Positions 36,407 to 48,000 of a DNA stretch of 64,000 nucleotides are shown piece after piece. Position 1 is the stretch's first letter. Every line of letters begins with the position of its first letter. Position numbers and translations under genes: made by a program. The DNA comes from Omphalotus guepiniiformis (lineage: Eukaryota > Basidiomycota > Agaricomycetes > Agaricales > Omphalotaceae): positions 930,001-994,000 of the forward strand of contig JAQOOI010000073.1 in NCBI GenBank assembly GCA_028554645.1, read 5' to 3'. Under the pieces are notes generated by a model that was not told the DNA's origin, made no database searches, and was given only the letters and a program-made list of their open reading frames with translations.

Positions 36407-37749
36407 TGTACAGAGGGAAGAAGGCAAGGCGGATGACTTGTGGAATAATGGAGGAGTAGAACTTTGAGCTATTTATCCATAAGCTCTGAATGGGGTCCTT
36501 TGTAAGGAAATAAATCTGCAGAAAAAGCGCGTTCCGAACATCGTCGTATGCCTCGGAGAGTGACGGTACAAACGTACTATTTCAGCTCAAGTACTAAGTA
36601 GTACTGATTGTTAAATATAGATTGCTTCATTTCATCAATGATTCAGATTCAAAGCGTAGACGCGCAAAGCAAGGCTAGGCGAATATCGAGATCACAGAGC
36701 TGAGCCGCAGAGTGTTATCATCCGCAAAGGACGGCATATGGCACCTTTCATTCCACCAAGAGGTGTTCTGATGATCAACAGGAACTACTTGACAGGAATG
36801 ACGCGCACATACTAATAGTACATGTCGACAAAGTCGACACCCTAGTTTCTTGAACAATAGCTCCAAATGCGACAAGCTCGCAAAGCCAAGGGAAGTCCCG
36901 GAGCAAGGCCTCCACAAAGCGATTAATAGATGTCGGCTCGTAGGCTATGTATACCTCAGCGGAATTTAGCCCGCACACTGAGAAATCGTGACAGTGATTC
37001 AACTCACTTTAATGGCGTTAATCAGTATCATTCCTATTGTCTCGGACATTGTCGCTGATCGCTCTGAACAAAAGAAACGAGGCGCCGAGCCAGCTGTCGG
37101 ACCAAAATCCAGTATTTTTAGACGCAACATAATACATTGACGATGGGTCGCTTTGGAGAGACGCTCGTTTCAATTGAGAGTCGGAGGGACTGCATGTCAT
37201 CTGTGATACTTGATCCGCAATAGTCCGAGTAGCTGAAGTTTCAGGAATTGGCAGAGTATTAAACGGGTTGCGTCCATGGTGCATTGGATGCAGCGGTGAT
37301 CATGACTTCGAAAATTTTGCCAGCAGGGTAACCGCAGGTGAACAAGGAGCGTATATGAAAAACGTTTTAAGTTTATTGTGCAAAACGAGCACAGAGAATC
37401 ATCGCTAGACGTGGGTAGGGTTTTCTCAAACAGACTCAATGGAGAGAATGTGAGCGCAGGAGCAAGTGCCGAGCAAGTGATGGTTGAAAAGCTCGAAATC
37501 CCGGACAACTATCCGGGCCGCGTTTGGTTCTCAATCCCGGGGCCTCAACGTACCTCAACGTACTCACAACATTGTACTTACATATTGCCAATTTCCAGTC
37601 TCTACTTCAATCGTGCTGGTGAACGGTGATACGATAACTTATGCTGACCAAAGTTACATTTGCATCTCGTTTTTACAGTACCGATGTATGTAGCATTTGA
37701 ACAAGAGAAAAAAGCGGTCTTATTTCGTCGTTGAAACTCTACTTCGCAT
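36407..37749. other. 1.3 kb spacer
   Basis: This lies between the oxalate decarboxylase start and the 3' end of kinase-like copy 2. Overlapping short frames on both strands show no family resemblance. A 10-bp unit CCTCAACGTA is repeated twice at about 37542-37561. No gene called. Confidence 0.4.
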
Positions 37750-40068
37750 TCACATAGCATACGGAAGTTCCAAAACCTGCCAAAAAGAACATTTCTCATC
37801 AAACCTCTCCTTATCCCACGTATCCCAATCCTTATCCTTGGAACACTGCGCTCGACCAAAATCTATCAGTCGGAACCGTTTTTCATGCGATCTCATCAAG
37901 GGGAATTCAGCGTGGTCGCCGTATTGCTTGAGGATGTTACGTGTAAAGAATGAACCCTGGACCCAACCCAGATGATGAAAGCGGAGGAGTAGAGCCGCGC
38001 ATTCGTGTCTGAAGAAAAGAAAAGAATATCAGTATCAGGTAAGTTTCCAGTGAGGAGTGGTGGTTCTTATGTTTTTGACGTACCGATCGTCAAGATCTAA
38101 ATGATGAGGATCTATAGGCACGCCACAATCCTCAAGTAGGAGGATCGGGCTGAAATACTTTTTTTCCGGTACCCTGGCGCTCACACCAGCACTATCCGAC
38201 ACACTGGAGCGTCGGACACTATCATCTTCCGATGCACTGGCGTCCATATCAACATCTTCCGATACACTGGCGTCCTCAATAACATCTTCCGATACACTGG
38301 CGTCCTCAATAACATCTTGCGATACACTGGCGTCCTCACCAACATCTTCCTCGCTCACATCCTTCTCGTAGTACCCATAGAAATTCGGTGTGATCGCACC
38401 CATAGGCGTCGGATCATGCAATGGTCGAGCAACAGTATATCCAGTCCAGTGCTCAGCCATATGCGGACCAAAACGCTGGTAATTATCTGCTTCTCTGACG
38501 AGGTGATCGTCCCCTGGGATAGACAGTTTGGCTACACAAGATACCTGGGCAGTAGGAGGTGAAGGTCCAGGCAGCGGGCCTCCCGCTGGTACTCTATGAG
38601 TACAAGGTTCCGGGTCCACACCGACTGTGTACCAGGGAACAGAGTCGACATGGACTCTTGTCTTTGGCCCTTCGTAAGCCATGTAAGGGACAGAATTGCC
38701 AGGCTTCACGGTATGGTACCGATTGGAAGGTCGCGTAGGAGTGTCCATGAAAGATTGTGTATCCGCAAGTGCCGCTCGAGCCTCGGCTGCTTTCACGAGA
38801 TTAATCGAAACGGGTGGAAAGTGTTTCGTGCGCTTGACAAACCTCCCTACGCACGAATCACCTTGAGCTTCCTTCTGCTTTCCATCCCGCTTGCGAAGAA
38901 TATCCCGAGCAGCTTCCTTAACGCATGTCTCGCAGATGGTGGGCTTGAAGAACACCGATCTAGGAAGATCCCATTCCGCTCGGTACACGAAGGAGTGGTT
39001 ACCAGCACCCCTTTTTTCTGCCGGTGAAAGATACAAATGGGCTTCTGGGGTGCACGAAGGCGGTGGCGGCGGGGGAGGTACAGTGACCTCAACCGCGGCA
39101 CGCACAGAACCTTCGGTGGTGTCATGATAGTAGAGCGTCAGCAGAACAACAGGATCGCGATTTGTCGCTGCATCGGCAATTCTTTTGCGTTCCTGAAGGA
39201 CGGTTTCTTTAGCGTCACTCCTGAGCGACAAGTTATACGTATGTGTAACATCCGATCTTGCTTTCCAATCGGTTTCAGGATACCGTGCAGGGCGGGCAGC
39301 AAGAAGACCAAAAGGGTCATGAACAATCAGTTTTTCGGGGAGAAGATGGTAAGGAATGGGAGACTCCAACTTTGGCGGATTTGAGGAAAATGGTACGAGT
39401 GGCCAAGGCATGGGGTAGTTTGCGTAATCGAATGGTTTTGGGGGAATGTACGCATTCGCTGTTTGCTCCTGTTCTTGCTTGTCCGCGTTGCACGTCTCGT
39501 CCGGCACGACGATTGAATCATCCGTCCTATCGTCCTTTATTCCTTCTTGCAACTCATCATCTCTCAACGACTGTCCAACCGCACGTAACATAACCAACAG
39601 ATCTCGAGATTCGATGATATCGCCAATATCCGAAGCATGCCTGACCTCCGGTTTCGGTTCATTTCGCGCCCAAGCAATTTCATCTCTGGCAGACCGCTCT
39701 TCGATATCCTGCACCCACTCAGCCAGTTTACTACCCGTAGACACCGTGAGCGAACCTTCACACCAAGGAACGCGATTCACCAAGTAGAAGTCATACAACG
39801 TCGCACCCCAGAGCGGCGTCGCAGTAGGCGGGCACTTTCCTAGTGAAGAGCAGTGCATGACTCTCCCTTGAGGATTTCGAGGCCAAAATCGAAAGACTTT
39901 CCGCCTGACCTCGTCGTGTCTCCGCTTTTGAGAATCGTCTTTGAGAGGCTCAACTTCGAACACGTCCTTAGAGTCTAGGATTTGCCTCAAGAGTGGTTCT
40001 TCGCGTTTGGCGAACATTCCTGCTAACGAGGTGTAGCGGGACTTGTCAAATGGATCCAATCGGGACAT
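37750..40068 (-). CDS. Kinase-like protein, copy 2 (probable pseudokinase family)
   Basis: Two exons, 40068-38084 and 38008-37750, give 747 residues, with the single intron at the same codon as copy 1. It starts MSRLDPFDKSRYTSLAGMF and shares the N-terminal blocks FRFWPRNPQG and TPLWGATLYDFYLVNRV. Kinase-like motifs are AGNHSFVYRAEW, SCVAKLSIP, VREADNYQRF, ILLLEDCG, VQGSFFTRNIL and RLIDFGRA. As in copy 1, Ser replaces the catalytic-loop Asp. The glycine loop is EKRGAGNHSF, weaker than the LGRGHHSF of copy 1. Between the core and hinge it carries a ten-residue repeat (DVIEDASVSE type) absent from copy 1. The two copies point towards each other and flank the oxalate decarboxylase gene. Confidence 0.8.
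38222..38350. repeat. 30-bp coding minisatellite
   Basis: About four copies of a 30-bp unit containing CATCTTCCGATACACTGG, inside kinase-like copy 2. On the coding strand each unit gives the acidic peptide DVIEDASVSE. The two central copies are nearly identical; the outer ones vary. Because the unit is a multiple of three, copy number can change without breaking the frame. Confidence 0.9.
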
Positions 40069-40387
40069 CCTGAAGAAATTAGTCTAATAGTTCAGATATT
40101 TTATGGGTCAGCTAAAGGTTTTCTGTAGATTTCGGCTTGAACGTACAAATGGAAGGGAATAAGACCAGAAAGTGGCCCAGCTAGTGGTTGAGAAGCAGAA
40201 AGACTGGCCGGCAGGCCGGCAATCCCGAGCCGGCTGGCTTACCTTATCACTCAATATAACATGCTCTGAGCTCTGAGCTCTGCATTCATGAACTTCTTTG
40301 GATGTGTGATTGGAGCACCAAGCCTTTAAAGCTTGATATTCAACTCATTCGAAAACAAATTGTAAAAACACAAAGAACCAACTTACA
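40069..40387. other. Promoter region of kinase-like copy 2
   Basis: No exon was seen. It contains a short CCGGC-rich palindromic patch near 40208-40235 and an AGCTCTG direct repeat near 40266-40280. Confidence 0.4.
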
Positions 40388-40469
40388 CGACGCCAGCAGG
40401 ATTCGAACCTGCGCCCTCAAAGAGGAACAGATTTCTAATCTGTCGCCGTAACCACTTGGCTATAGCGCC
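40388..40469 (-). tRNA. tRNA-Ser (anticodon AGA)
   Basis: 82-nt cloverleaf on the minus strand. The acceptor stem GGCGCTA pairs with TGGCGTC using two G-U pairs. The D arm is followed by the anticodon stem ACAGA/TCTGT around the loop TTAGAAA, giving anticodon AGA (reads UCU). A long variable arm CCTC-TTT-GAGG, the mark of a serine tRNA, precedes the T arm GCAGG-TTCGAAT-CCTGC. No intron. The internal B box GGTTCGAATCC is intact, so it should be transcribed by polymerase III. Confidence 0.96.
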
Positions 40470-40519
40470 TTCCTTCTTCCACTTGCTATTTGGCTACACG
40501 TCGCTATATACTCTACTAT

Positions 40520-40525
40520 CACGTG
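40520..40525. promoter_or_regulatory. CACGTG E-box upstream of the thioesterase gene
   Basis: A palindromic CACGTG, 95 bp before the ATG at 40620. It is a potential bHLH binding site; an Sre1-type bHLH factor is encoded at 45076. The match is only six bases, so chance is a real alternative. Confidence 0.3.
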
Positions 40526-40619
40526 CTATTTACTTACTCTACTTACCGCCGGCGCCGGGTATTTCGATTGAAATTTAAGTACCTGAGCATTCATTGGATC
40601 TTTACAAGCTCCTCACATC

Positions 40620-42132
40620 ATGGCGTCCGCTCTCGAACGTATCTCGAGGATCTCCTCCTCACCACAGTTCAGATCTCTCATCGCTCTCTCTTCAAAGCTT
40701 CCTCGTTCAGGTCTTGTATTCAAATGGATTCTGTACCTTGCTCTCGCGCTGAACATCCGTGCCTTTCCTTTCGTTTGGCATTGTACGTTTTCTTCTCTTT
40801 TCTCATCAAATTCTGTAAGCTGTAAGTTAAATATCCGAGAATTTCTTCGACAGGGAGAGTGTTCTGGCCTATAACTCTTGTTCGACTTCAATATCTTTTG
40901 GTCACGATCAAGACCTTGTTCTTGTCTCGAGCAGCTAAGGAGGCTGCAGTTGAGAGATGGTTCGATTCAATTACTCCAGTTGGGTGCCATCCCTTTGAAT
41001 TCAAAGTGACGTATCGTTCGCGAGCTAGTGAGTACACACCCTTGCTGTCGGTTCTAGAAGATTTGCCTACGTAGCGCTTCTTGATCGCAGGTATCGACGA
41101 GTCGGACTATAATATGCATATGAGCAATTCCAGTTACCCAAAGGTTTTGGACTGTTCTCGCTCCAAAGCTGCTATGCATATGTGTCCTCAGTTCTTGCGT
41201 GTGGGTGGGCTAATTCCCGTCGCAGGTGTGTCCACTTTTTGCAAGGCTGTAGACTAACTGAACAACTCAATTTCATGCTAGCTACGCACTTCCACTTCAT
41301 CCGCGAGATTCCTATCTTGTCAAAGTTTGAAGTACGTCTGACTATTGGCGCTTGGGACGAGAAATGGGTGAGCCGAAAACTTTCAACATTGTTTGATCGT
41401 TATCACTCACATCGCGTCGCGCTTTACCGGTACTCCCGACAGTTCTACGTTATCGGCCGATTCGTAACAAAAAACTCTTCCAAATCCAAGAACCGTCCAT
41501 CGACATCCACCGGCACCAAGACCTCTGGAGACCAAATCTCTACTCCGAACGCCAACACCTTGTTCCACGCCCCAGAAACAGACGTGATTAAGTCCTCATA
41601 CGTCCCTACGCCACGGAATGGTCTTGCCTCTACCTCCATCGGCTCCGGTTCTGTTCCCACCAAGTCTAAAGTGGAAGCTTTCGACGCTGCCGTCACATCG
41701 AAATTACTCTCGACTGAAGAACCTGATGGTGCGACACTTCATACCATCTCCATCACCCGCTGCTGCTTCAAGATCGGACGCATAACTGTACCTCCTGCTA
41801 TCGTACTCGCGACGAATGGTCTCTCGATTCGCCCTCCTGACAGTAACAGTGAATCCGAGTTCGCGTCGGCTAATGGTTCAGGAGTAACTTCGTATTCACA
41901 TGCTAATCCACCTCCGCATTGGGCAAATGTGAAGCGTCTCGCGTCGAAGCCTGATGGTGGCCATTTGAAGAAGATACAACAGTTTTATAGAGGTGGTTGG
42001 AGGGAGTATCCCGAGGGTGAGAGGTGGTGGGAGACTGCGCTAGGTGGTGATGTTGAAGTTGTTAGGAAGGAGAGGTTGGAGCAGCTTCGGCTCATCATGG
42101 GTGGGATGGAAAGTGCGAGGGATATGATTTAG
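40620..42132 (+). CDS. THEM6-like hotdog-fold thioesterase
   Basis: The ATG at 40620 gives MASALERISRISSSPQF. A hydrophobic anchor follows (FKWILYLALALNIRAFPFVW, residues about 34-53). The next exons read RVFWPITLVRLQYLLVTIKT, then the hotdog core SIDESDYNMHMSNSSYPKVL, FLRVGGLIPVA, ATHFHFIREIPILSKFEVRL and GAWDEKW, with YVIGRFV after an intron at about 41369-41444. The DxDYNxHMSNSxY motif is that of the THEM6 / 4HBT_2 group of acyl-CoA thioesterase-like proteins. A long low-complexity insert lies between YVIGRFV and HTISITRCCFKIGRITVPPA. The C-terminus is basic and tryptophan-rich (YRGGWREYPEGERWWE). The likely place is the ER or another membrane. Substrate unknown. Confidence 0.85.
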
Positions 42133-42414
42133 AATGAAGAGTGGAATTACCTTCCTAGACTTTTTATATGGTATACTTATTAGACTCTTAGAATGCCTTA
42201 CTACTAATTGCGGAAGGTCCTTGAAACATTACCCTTGCGAAACTTGAAGTACAGTACTTATGTACCCTTGACAAGAATCATTTAGCCAAGTAGTTGTCCT
42301 TATCAAATTCGCAGCACACGCCGAAAGTTCATTCTGGGGAAAGGAAATGGCTGGGATTGTAGAACGCGCGAATAATACATTGGTATGTATTTAACAACAA
42401 CCTGACAGAGGCTT

Positions 42415-43117
42415 CTATGCCTTGCCAGCAGCAGCGGCAGCGGCCTTCGCATCCTCAGCAGCAGCAACAGCTGGGTTAACCTTCTTGCCATCCTTCCACC
42501 TGACCCGTGGAGGGGGCGCACGGTTACGGCGGCCCTCTCGTGATCTTACACGAACAACTAGAATATCGAATACATCTCAGCACACATTCGAAGAAAAGAG
42601 CATGCACAAAGATAAACTCACCATGCGAGTGAATTGCGCAGGAAACGCAGTATGCGATTTTGATATAGAGTTTTGGTACAACGTATTCTTTTTAAAAAAA
42701 GGAAAAATATAAGACTGAAAGATCAGACGAGGTGGACCCAAGTATTATCGCACCAGGGTAGACACTAGCTTCGCTGATATCACGGACAGCAGCAGACTCA
42801 ACCATGTTCCTCACAGTGAACCTCTTAATAGCCTTGTCCTTCGCTACACAGCGAGAGCAGTTCGAGCAGCGGACAAAGGTGACATGGCCACGGCCTTTCT
42901 TGTTACGACCGCCATTTCTTCTTTTTTTCGTCTACAATGAATGAATGGAAGGGAGAAACGGGGTCAATTTTCGAATGTTCAGTCCAAAGGCGAATCGTCA
43001 TCTGGGAATGAAATCCACAATCCAGCCCAAATCCAGCTCGAATTTGATGAATAAAGCGTCCAGAGGGAAGCCAGAGGAGGTATAGAGTGAGATTTTGAAA
43101 AGATTGGGGCTCACCAT
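42415..43117 (-). CDS. RPS26: 40S ribosomal protein eS26
   Basis: Four exons on the minus strand: 43117-43115, 42931-42754, 42687-42622 and 42557-42415, giving 129 residues. The first exon codes for the initiator Met only; the second begins [17 protein letters not shown]. Conserved blocks follow: [60 protein letters not shown] and [18 protein letters not shown]. The CxxC pairs (CSNC, CVSC) bind zinc. The tail [20 protein letters not shown] is alanine-rich, as in fungal homologues. eS26 lies at the mRNA exit channel of the small subunit. Confidence 0.96.
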
Positions 43118-43535
43118 TGTTGTTGGGTCCGAGGGGAGTGTCGAGGTCTTGACGATGGGGACGAGGATGATCCTTCGTTGTGTATGGATCGGATATTACC
43201 GAGAATGTGGGAAAGTATATTATGTAATTCATATATTGTCAGAGGCTTTGTGTAAGCTGCTCTTGGCTGTAACAATGAGATCTTGTTCGTTATCGACGGT
43301 CGTCCTTTGTTCTCTTTTATTTTTCTATTGTCGTCTAGATGATGATCGTTTTGCCCGTCGTATAAAATGAAAAGGATCTTGAAACCCCTGGAACTCGGTA
43401 CTTGACGTCCGCTCTGAACATTTCAGTAACCTTCTCCGAGAGCCAGGTGCTCAATACTTCAAGCGGCCTCAATTGCGACCTTGATACGCACTCATTTCCT
43501 CAACGTCGTTCTTTTATACTTCATCTGTGCCCGCG
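43118..43535. other. Divergent promoter of eS26 and the CBM19-like gene
   Basis: It must carry the eS26 leader, since the coding part of its first exon is the start codon alone. No exon, repeat or clear core element was recognised. Confidence 0.4.
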
Positions 43536-44473
43536 ATGAACTCGGTCATAACTCTCGTTTCCTCTTTTTTGCTCCTATGTGTGGTGGCGGCTAGCGGTGC
43601 ACCCACTGGGATACTCTCGGCGGGTGATATGCTGAATAATGCTCATGCGGCGCAGGCATTGAATGCTCAGTATCAGAATATTACAGCAAACGATGCTTGT
43701 TCATGTACGAGATCTCTCTCCTTTATCTTTTCGTGGGACGAGACTACTGATATGAGTACTCTTTCTTTTGCTTGTTCATCTGGTGATAAAGCTTGCGTTT
43801 CTGGACGATTAGCCAGTTGTGTGAACGGAGCTTGGCAGACTAGTCCGTGTCCCAAGACTACACAGTGCTTTGCTCTTCCTTCGGTTAGGGTGGTGAACGT
43901 TGTGGTGAGTACCCGTTGTCATGCTCCGCGTGTTGGAAATTACGATTTTGATCGTCTTGTTCGTAGAATCTCTTGTGCACGAGCGAGCGCCATGCAACGT
44001 CTATTATTCAATCTACAGGAGGTACAGGTGGAATTGCCGTTGCAAACGCCAGCTCGACCAACTCGATCGATTCTAGCAATAACGGTTCCTCCTCCGACGA
44101 TTCCAAGGACTCCACCACCACTGTCACTGTTACTGCCACCTCAACGAGTTCTTCTGCTACCAAAGACAGCGGAAAGACAGTCACGGTCACCGTAACCGAC
44201 AACTCAGCGATACAGACCGCCTTCACGACTACGATTTCACCTGAAGAGGCATCTAGTATTCTTTTCAGCTTGACACAAAGCATCGGCACGACTTTCACTA
44301 TTTCTAGTTCTCTCGCCGCGGTTACTGCTGCGAGTGTCATTAGTCCTGCCTTTGCGGCTGAACCTACTCAGATGGCTGTGAGCTCTGCTGTGGATGATAA
44401 AGTGGGTGTCGTTGGGAGTTCTTCGTCGGTTTTTAAGTTGTCGGCTGCGCCGGTGGCTACTAGTTCAATATGA
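43536..44473 (+). CDS. Secreted CBM19-like protein with Ser/Thr-rich tail
   Basis: The start chosen is the ATG at 43536: MNSVITLVSSFLLLCVVAAS is a signal peptide with cleavage near SGA. The module reads AGDMLNNAHAAQALNAQYQN then NDACS..., then SSGDKACVSGRLASCVNGAW and CPKTTQCFALPSV, and resumes after an intron with NLLCTSERHATSIIQSTGG. The Cys pattern and the DKACVxGxxASC and CFALP motifs match the chitin-binding CBM19-like module of basidiomycete secreted proteins. The rest is a long Ser/Thr/Val stretch (TTTVTVTATSTSSSAT) likely to be O-glycosylated. Whether the segment at about 43705-43765 is coding or an in-frame intron is uncertain; removal would tighten the Cys spacing. The C-terminus lacks a convincing GPI signal. 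Confidence 0.72.
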
Positions 44474-45075
44474 GCCCATGTACTAGAAGTTATCGGGTGT
44501 TTCATTCATTCATCTGGTCTGTGTCACTGCTGGGATTGACTCTTGATATTACGTTGAATGACCGACTCCTGAAAATTTGTATAGTATGCACACAGCGGAC
44601 TACAGCAGTAGGTTCGCATTTCGATAGATTGTAATAATATTGTATATACTTACTGGTAATTATCCACGTTTATGAACCGGTCGACGCTTCATTAATAGTG
44701 ATCCAAATTTACAGTACCAAGGAACAGATGTGACTTTCACTACTATCTAGAAATCCATCATAGCCTTCCAAAGAAGACGTAGTGTTGCTAGCGAAAGCGA
44801 AGTCTTGAGTACACTCTGAGACGTTTGTGAATGGGAAGACCCATCCTTGCTCAAGTCGGCAACTGGAAGGGGGGCAAAAACGTCGTTAGAGTTTAGAAAA
44901 GGGCAGGTGCGATCTTTATATAGTGTTTCGGAGATTAAACTTTAAAAGAGCGATTGATTACTCCGTATGTAATAATATGTCACGTGTCTGCTAAAGTGGG
45001 CTGATTTCGCCCGCTGCAGTGATCGCACGACAATTGCAGAAAGAGAATCAGTTCACTTCCTTTTCACTAACCTCC
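44474..45075. other. Promoter region of the SREBP-like gene
   Basis: No exon was found. AT-rich in its first half. A CACGTG E-box at 44981-44986 is the only notable motif. Confidence 0.45.
44981..44986. promoter_or_regulatory. CACGTG E-box upstream of the SREBP-like gene
   Basis: A palindromic CACGTG (within TCACGTGT), 90 bp before the ATG at 45076. SREBP factors bind both E-boxes and sterol elements, and yeast Sre1 activates its own gene, so autoregulation is a reasonable guess. Only six bases support it. Confidence 0.4.
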
Positions 45076-48000
45076 ATGTCCACTGCTGCGCCCTCGTCTT
45101 TGGCGTCGGCGAGCCCAGGCTCCTCATCACGTCAAGAATCGAATAATAACTCACCTCAATTGACGTCCTCTGACTTGGGCTTGGATCCTTCGGATCCTTT
45201 GAATCTCTTGCTGCATAACTCTTCTCAAAATTCGGACTCGTCCATGGACGATTCGTCTGCCGGGGGAAGTCCACCTGATTGGTTGGAACTTCCTTCTCTG
45301 TGGCCGTCGACCTTTGACAACGGAGGTTTGGGTGGAGATGGGAAGGATTATTCCGACATGATGGACTTGAATATGCCTTTGGCTACTGAATTGGATTTCG
45401 GTTCCTCGATGGTTGTTGATCCAAATGTTCTTCATTTCGATAACCAGAGACTGGACTACAGCTATGATGACCTCTTGTCGAATAACCTATTCTCTGGGCA
45501 GACTTTCCCCTTCTCATTCGACTCTAATATGTCCCTTGACCCAAACTCCCAGCAGCAGCGGCGACTCAGCGTCACGTCCGAGTCCTCTTCTTCTGGTACA
45601 TCTCTTTCGTCTATCGTCGAGGCGTTGTCCACACCTACACAGAACCAGCCTCCCCTACACGACCAGCAGCCCAGTAACTCAATTTCTCAGGAAGACTTTG
45701 TCGATGAAATCGCTCAGCGGGTGCGCCAATCTGCTGGAGTCATGCTCGCAGTTCCAATGGGCGCCCACATTTCATCTGCAGGTAAAGTTTCCGGCCCTAT
45801 GATTTACGCAGTACACTGAGATTAGTGACAGGCACAGCCCAAGATTTATCTGTGTTCTCTAGTCCGAACCTTTCTCACAGTTCTCCTGCTTCGAGTCCCA
45901 TCTCTATACCTGGTCGTTCACCAGACTCTCACCAGTCTTCCGGCTCTTCTGTATCCTCCGCCGCATCCACACCACCGCCAAAGACTCCTCCACCATCCAA
46001 TGGAAACTCTACCCTCGACCTTAATGCCGCTGTATCTGAAAGCAATCCCTACCCTGGTGGAGGTAGCTCGATGGGAATGGGCATGATACCACGTCCCAAA
46101 ACAAGTCATACAACTATCGAAAGGAGATATAGGACCAATCTGAATGCTCGAATCATGAGCCTTCGCATGGCCGTTCCTGCGCTGCGTGTGCTAGAAAACA
46201 AGGAGGGCTGTGGAGTTGGCGGTGGGGGTAAGAAAGTCAAAGGCAAGAACGCTACTCTGGGGCGTAATGTGCCCTTTGGAACCAAGATTAAGAAGGAGGG
46301 TGAGGATGGGGAGGAGGTGGTTGATATCATTGACGAGAGGGGTTTTGTTGATGGAGTTAAGGTTGCCCGCAAGTGCAGTAAGGCTAATGTGTTGGGTAAA
46401 GCTGTCGAGTATATTCGGTTAGCTATTCCTTCTTTCACCAAAAACAAGTTACTAATATATCGGAATTTGGAACAGTGTTCTCAAGAAGAGAGAGCATCGT
46501 CTCAAACGAGAACAAGAGGGATTAAAATCGCTTATCAGTGGTCTTGTCGGTGGTCCAGCCCTCCTTCGAGAATGGGAACGAGAATGGAGAGCCAAGTTCG
46601 GTGGGGAGGAAAAAGATGAAGTGGAAGGTGAAGAGATCGACGATGGTGGTAGTGATGACGAAGGAAGTGGAGATGAGGATGATGCTGACGATGAAAATAC
46701 ACGAAAAAGGAAGAGAGCAAAGGTTGCTATATCGTCAAAGAAGGAACCTAAAGAGGCAAAGGCCCCTCCACCGCCAGTTCAGGCGCAAGTGCTGCCTGAC
46801 GGAACCGTAGTCGTCCCAGAGAAGCGTAAACGAGGTAGACCACGCAAAGTCGTCCCGCCTCCTGCTACTGTGCAGTCGACCGGTGACCAGCCGACAGCCG
46901 CTGTTAAGTCGGAATCGCCGGCTCAGGCACAACAACCCCAACATGGCCAGTATTTGTTAGCGGCCTTTGCTTTATTCTCCTTCTTTAACTCGCCATTCTC
47001 GTCGTCGTCCTCTCCTTCGCACCCTCCTCCTAATCACTCCCACACCGGGACCGTTCTTTCACATTCGCATTCATACCATGTTGGTGCTCAGCCCACCGCT
47101 CTCGGATGGACGTGGCACGAGATTATTCAAGCATTCCATCTCATGGTGTCTCTTCTGGTCTTTGTCTCCATTGTGACACCTTGGCTTCCAACACCGTCGA
47201 AGTACTTTTCTCTTTCCTACCTGTCTTCTTCACGAAAACCGCGCACATCGAGGATAACTGCGACCAAAGCACCTCGATCACGATCTGCGTCCCTTGTCGC
47301 TGCGCTTTCCATTGGAAAACGGGGTTCCGAAGACGAAGCTGCGGACTTGCGGGATGCGTTGGATGGTCATCTCGGGTTTAGGGCCACGGTGAAGAGTCTT
47401 CTCGGTCGATCGAAGCGGAATGTCGGCTTTGAGCAGAAAGGCTTAGAGCAGAGGGCTTGGGTTAGGTTGGGTGAGATCTGCGTGCTTAAAGGTAATTTGG
47501 TTCTTCCTACCCGGCCGATGATCATTTCTGATTACTGATACGTTAAATCATGAATGCTTAGGTCAAACTTTTGTGATTAGTCGGGCTTTGACGTGGTGGC
47601 ACATGCGCTCGCATTTATCTTGGTTCACTTCCAGCGCTGCTGATCTTTCTACTTTATCTCTCGTTCTGTGGCCTCTGGGACGATTCGCTCGTCGCCATGC
47701 ACGTGCAACTTGGGATGCGGCGCGTGCGCGTAAGGGTTGCAGCGGAGGTCGTGAGGTCGGTATTCAAGTACGACCCCACGAACGTCTTGTGCTTGAGAGC
47801 ATGAGCGTTGATGAGGCGGTTGAGCACCTCGGAACTCGGTCTCCAGATGTCAAGCAAGGAGAATGGGATCGTTACCCACCTATTGGTGTACTTGCTTGTA
47901 TGCTTGTGAGGAAGCGTCTCAGGCAGCATCTCGAGGTCATGTTCATTAACACTGTTCTTCCTAATGAGAGGGGATATGAACTTGAGGATGACGGTGATGT

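Noticed and set aside
40208..40280. CCGGC palindrome and AGCTCTG repeat as a mobile-element end
   Set aside because: Too short, no partner end and no target duplication.
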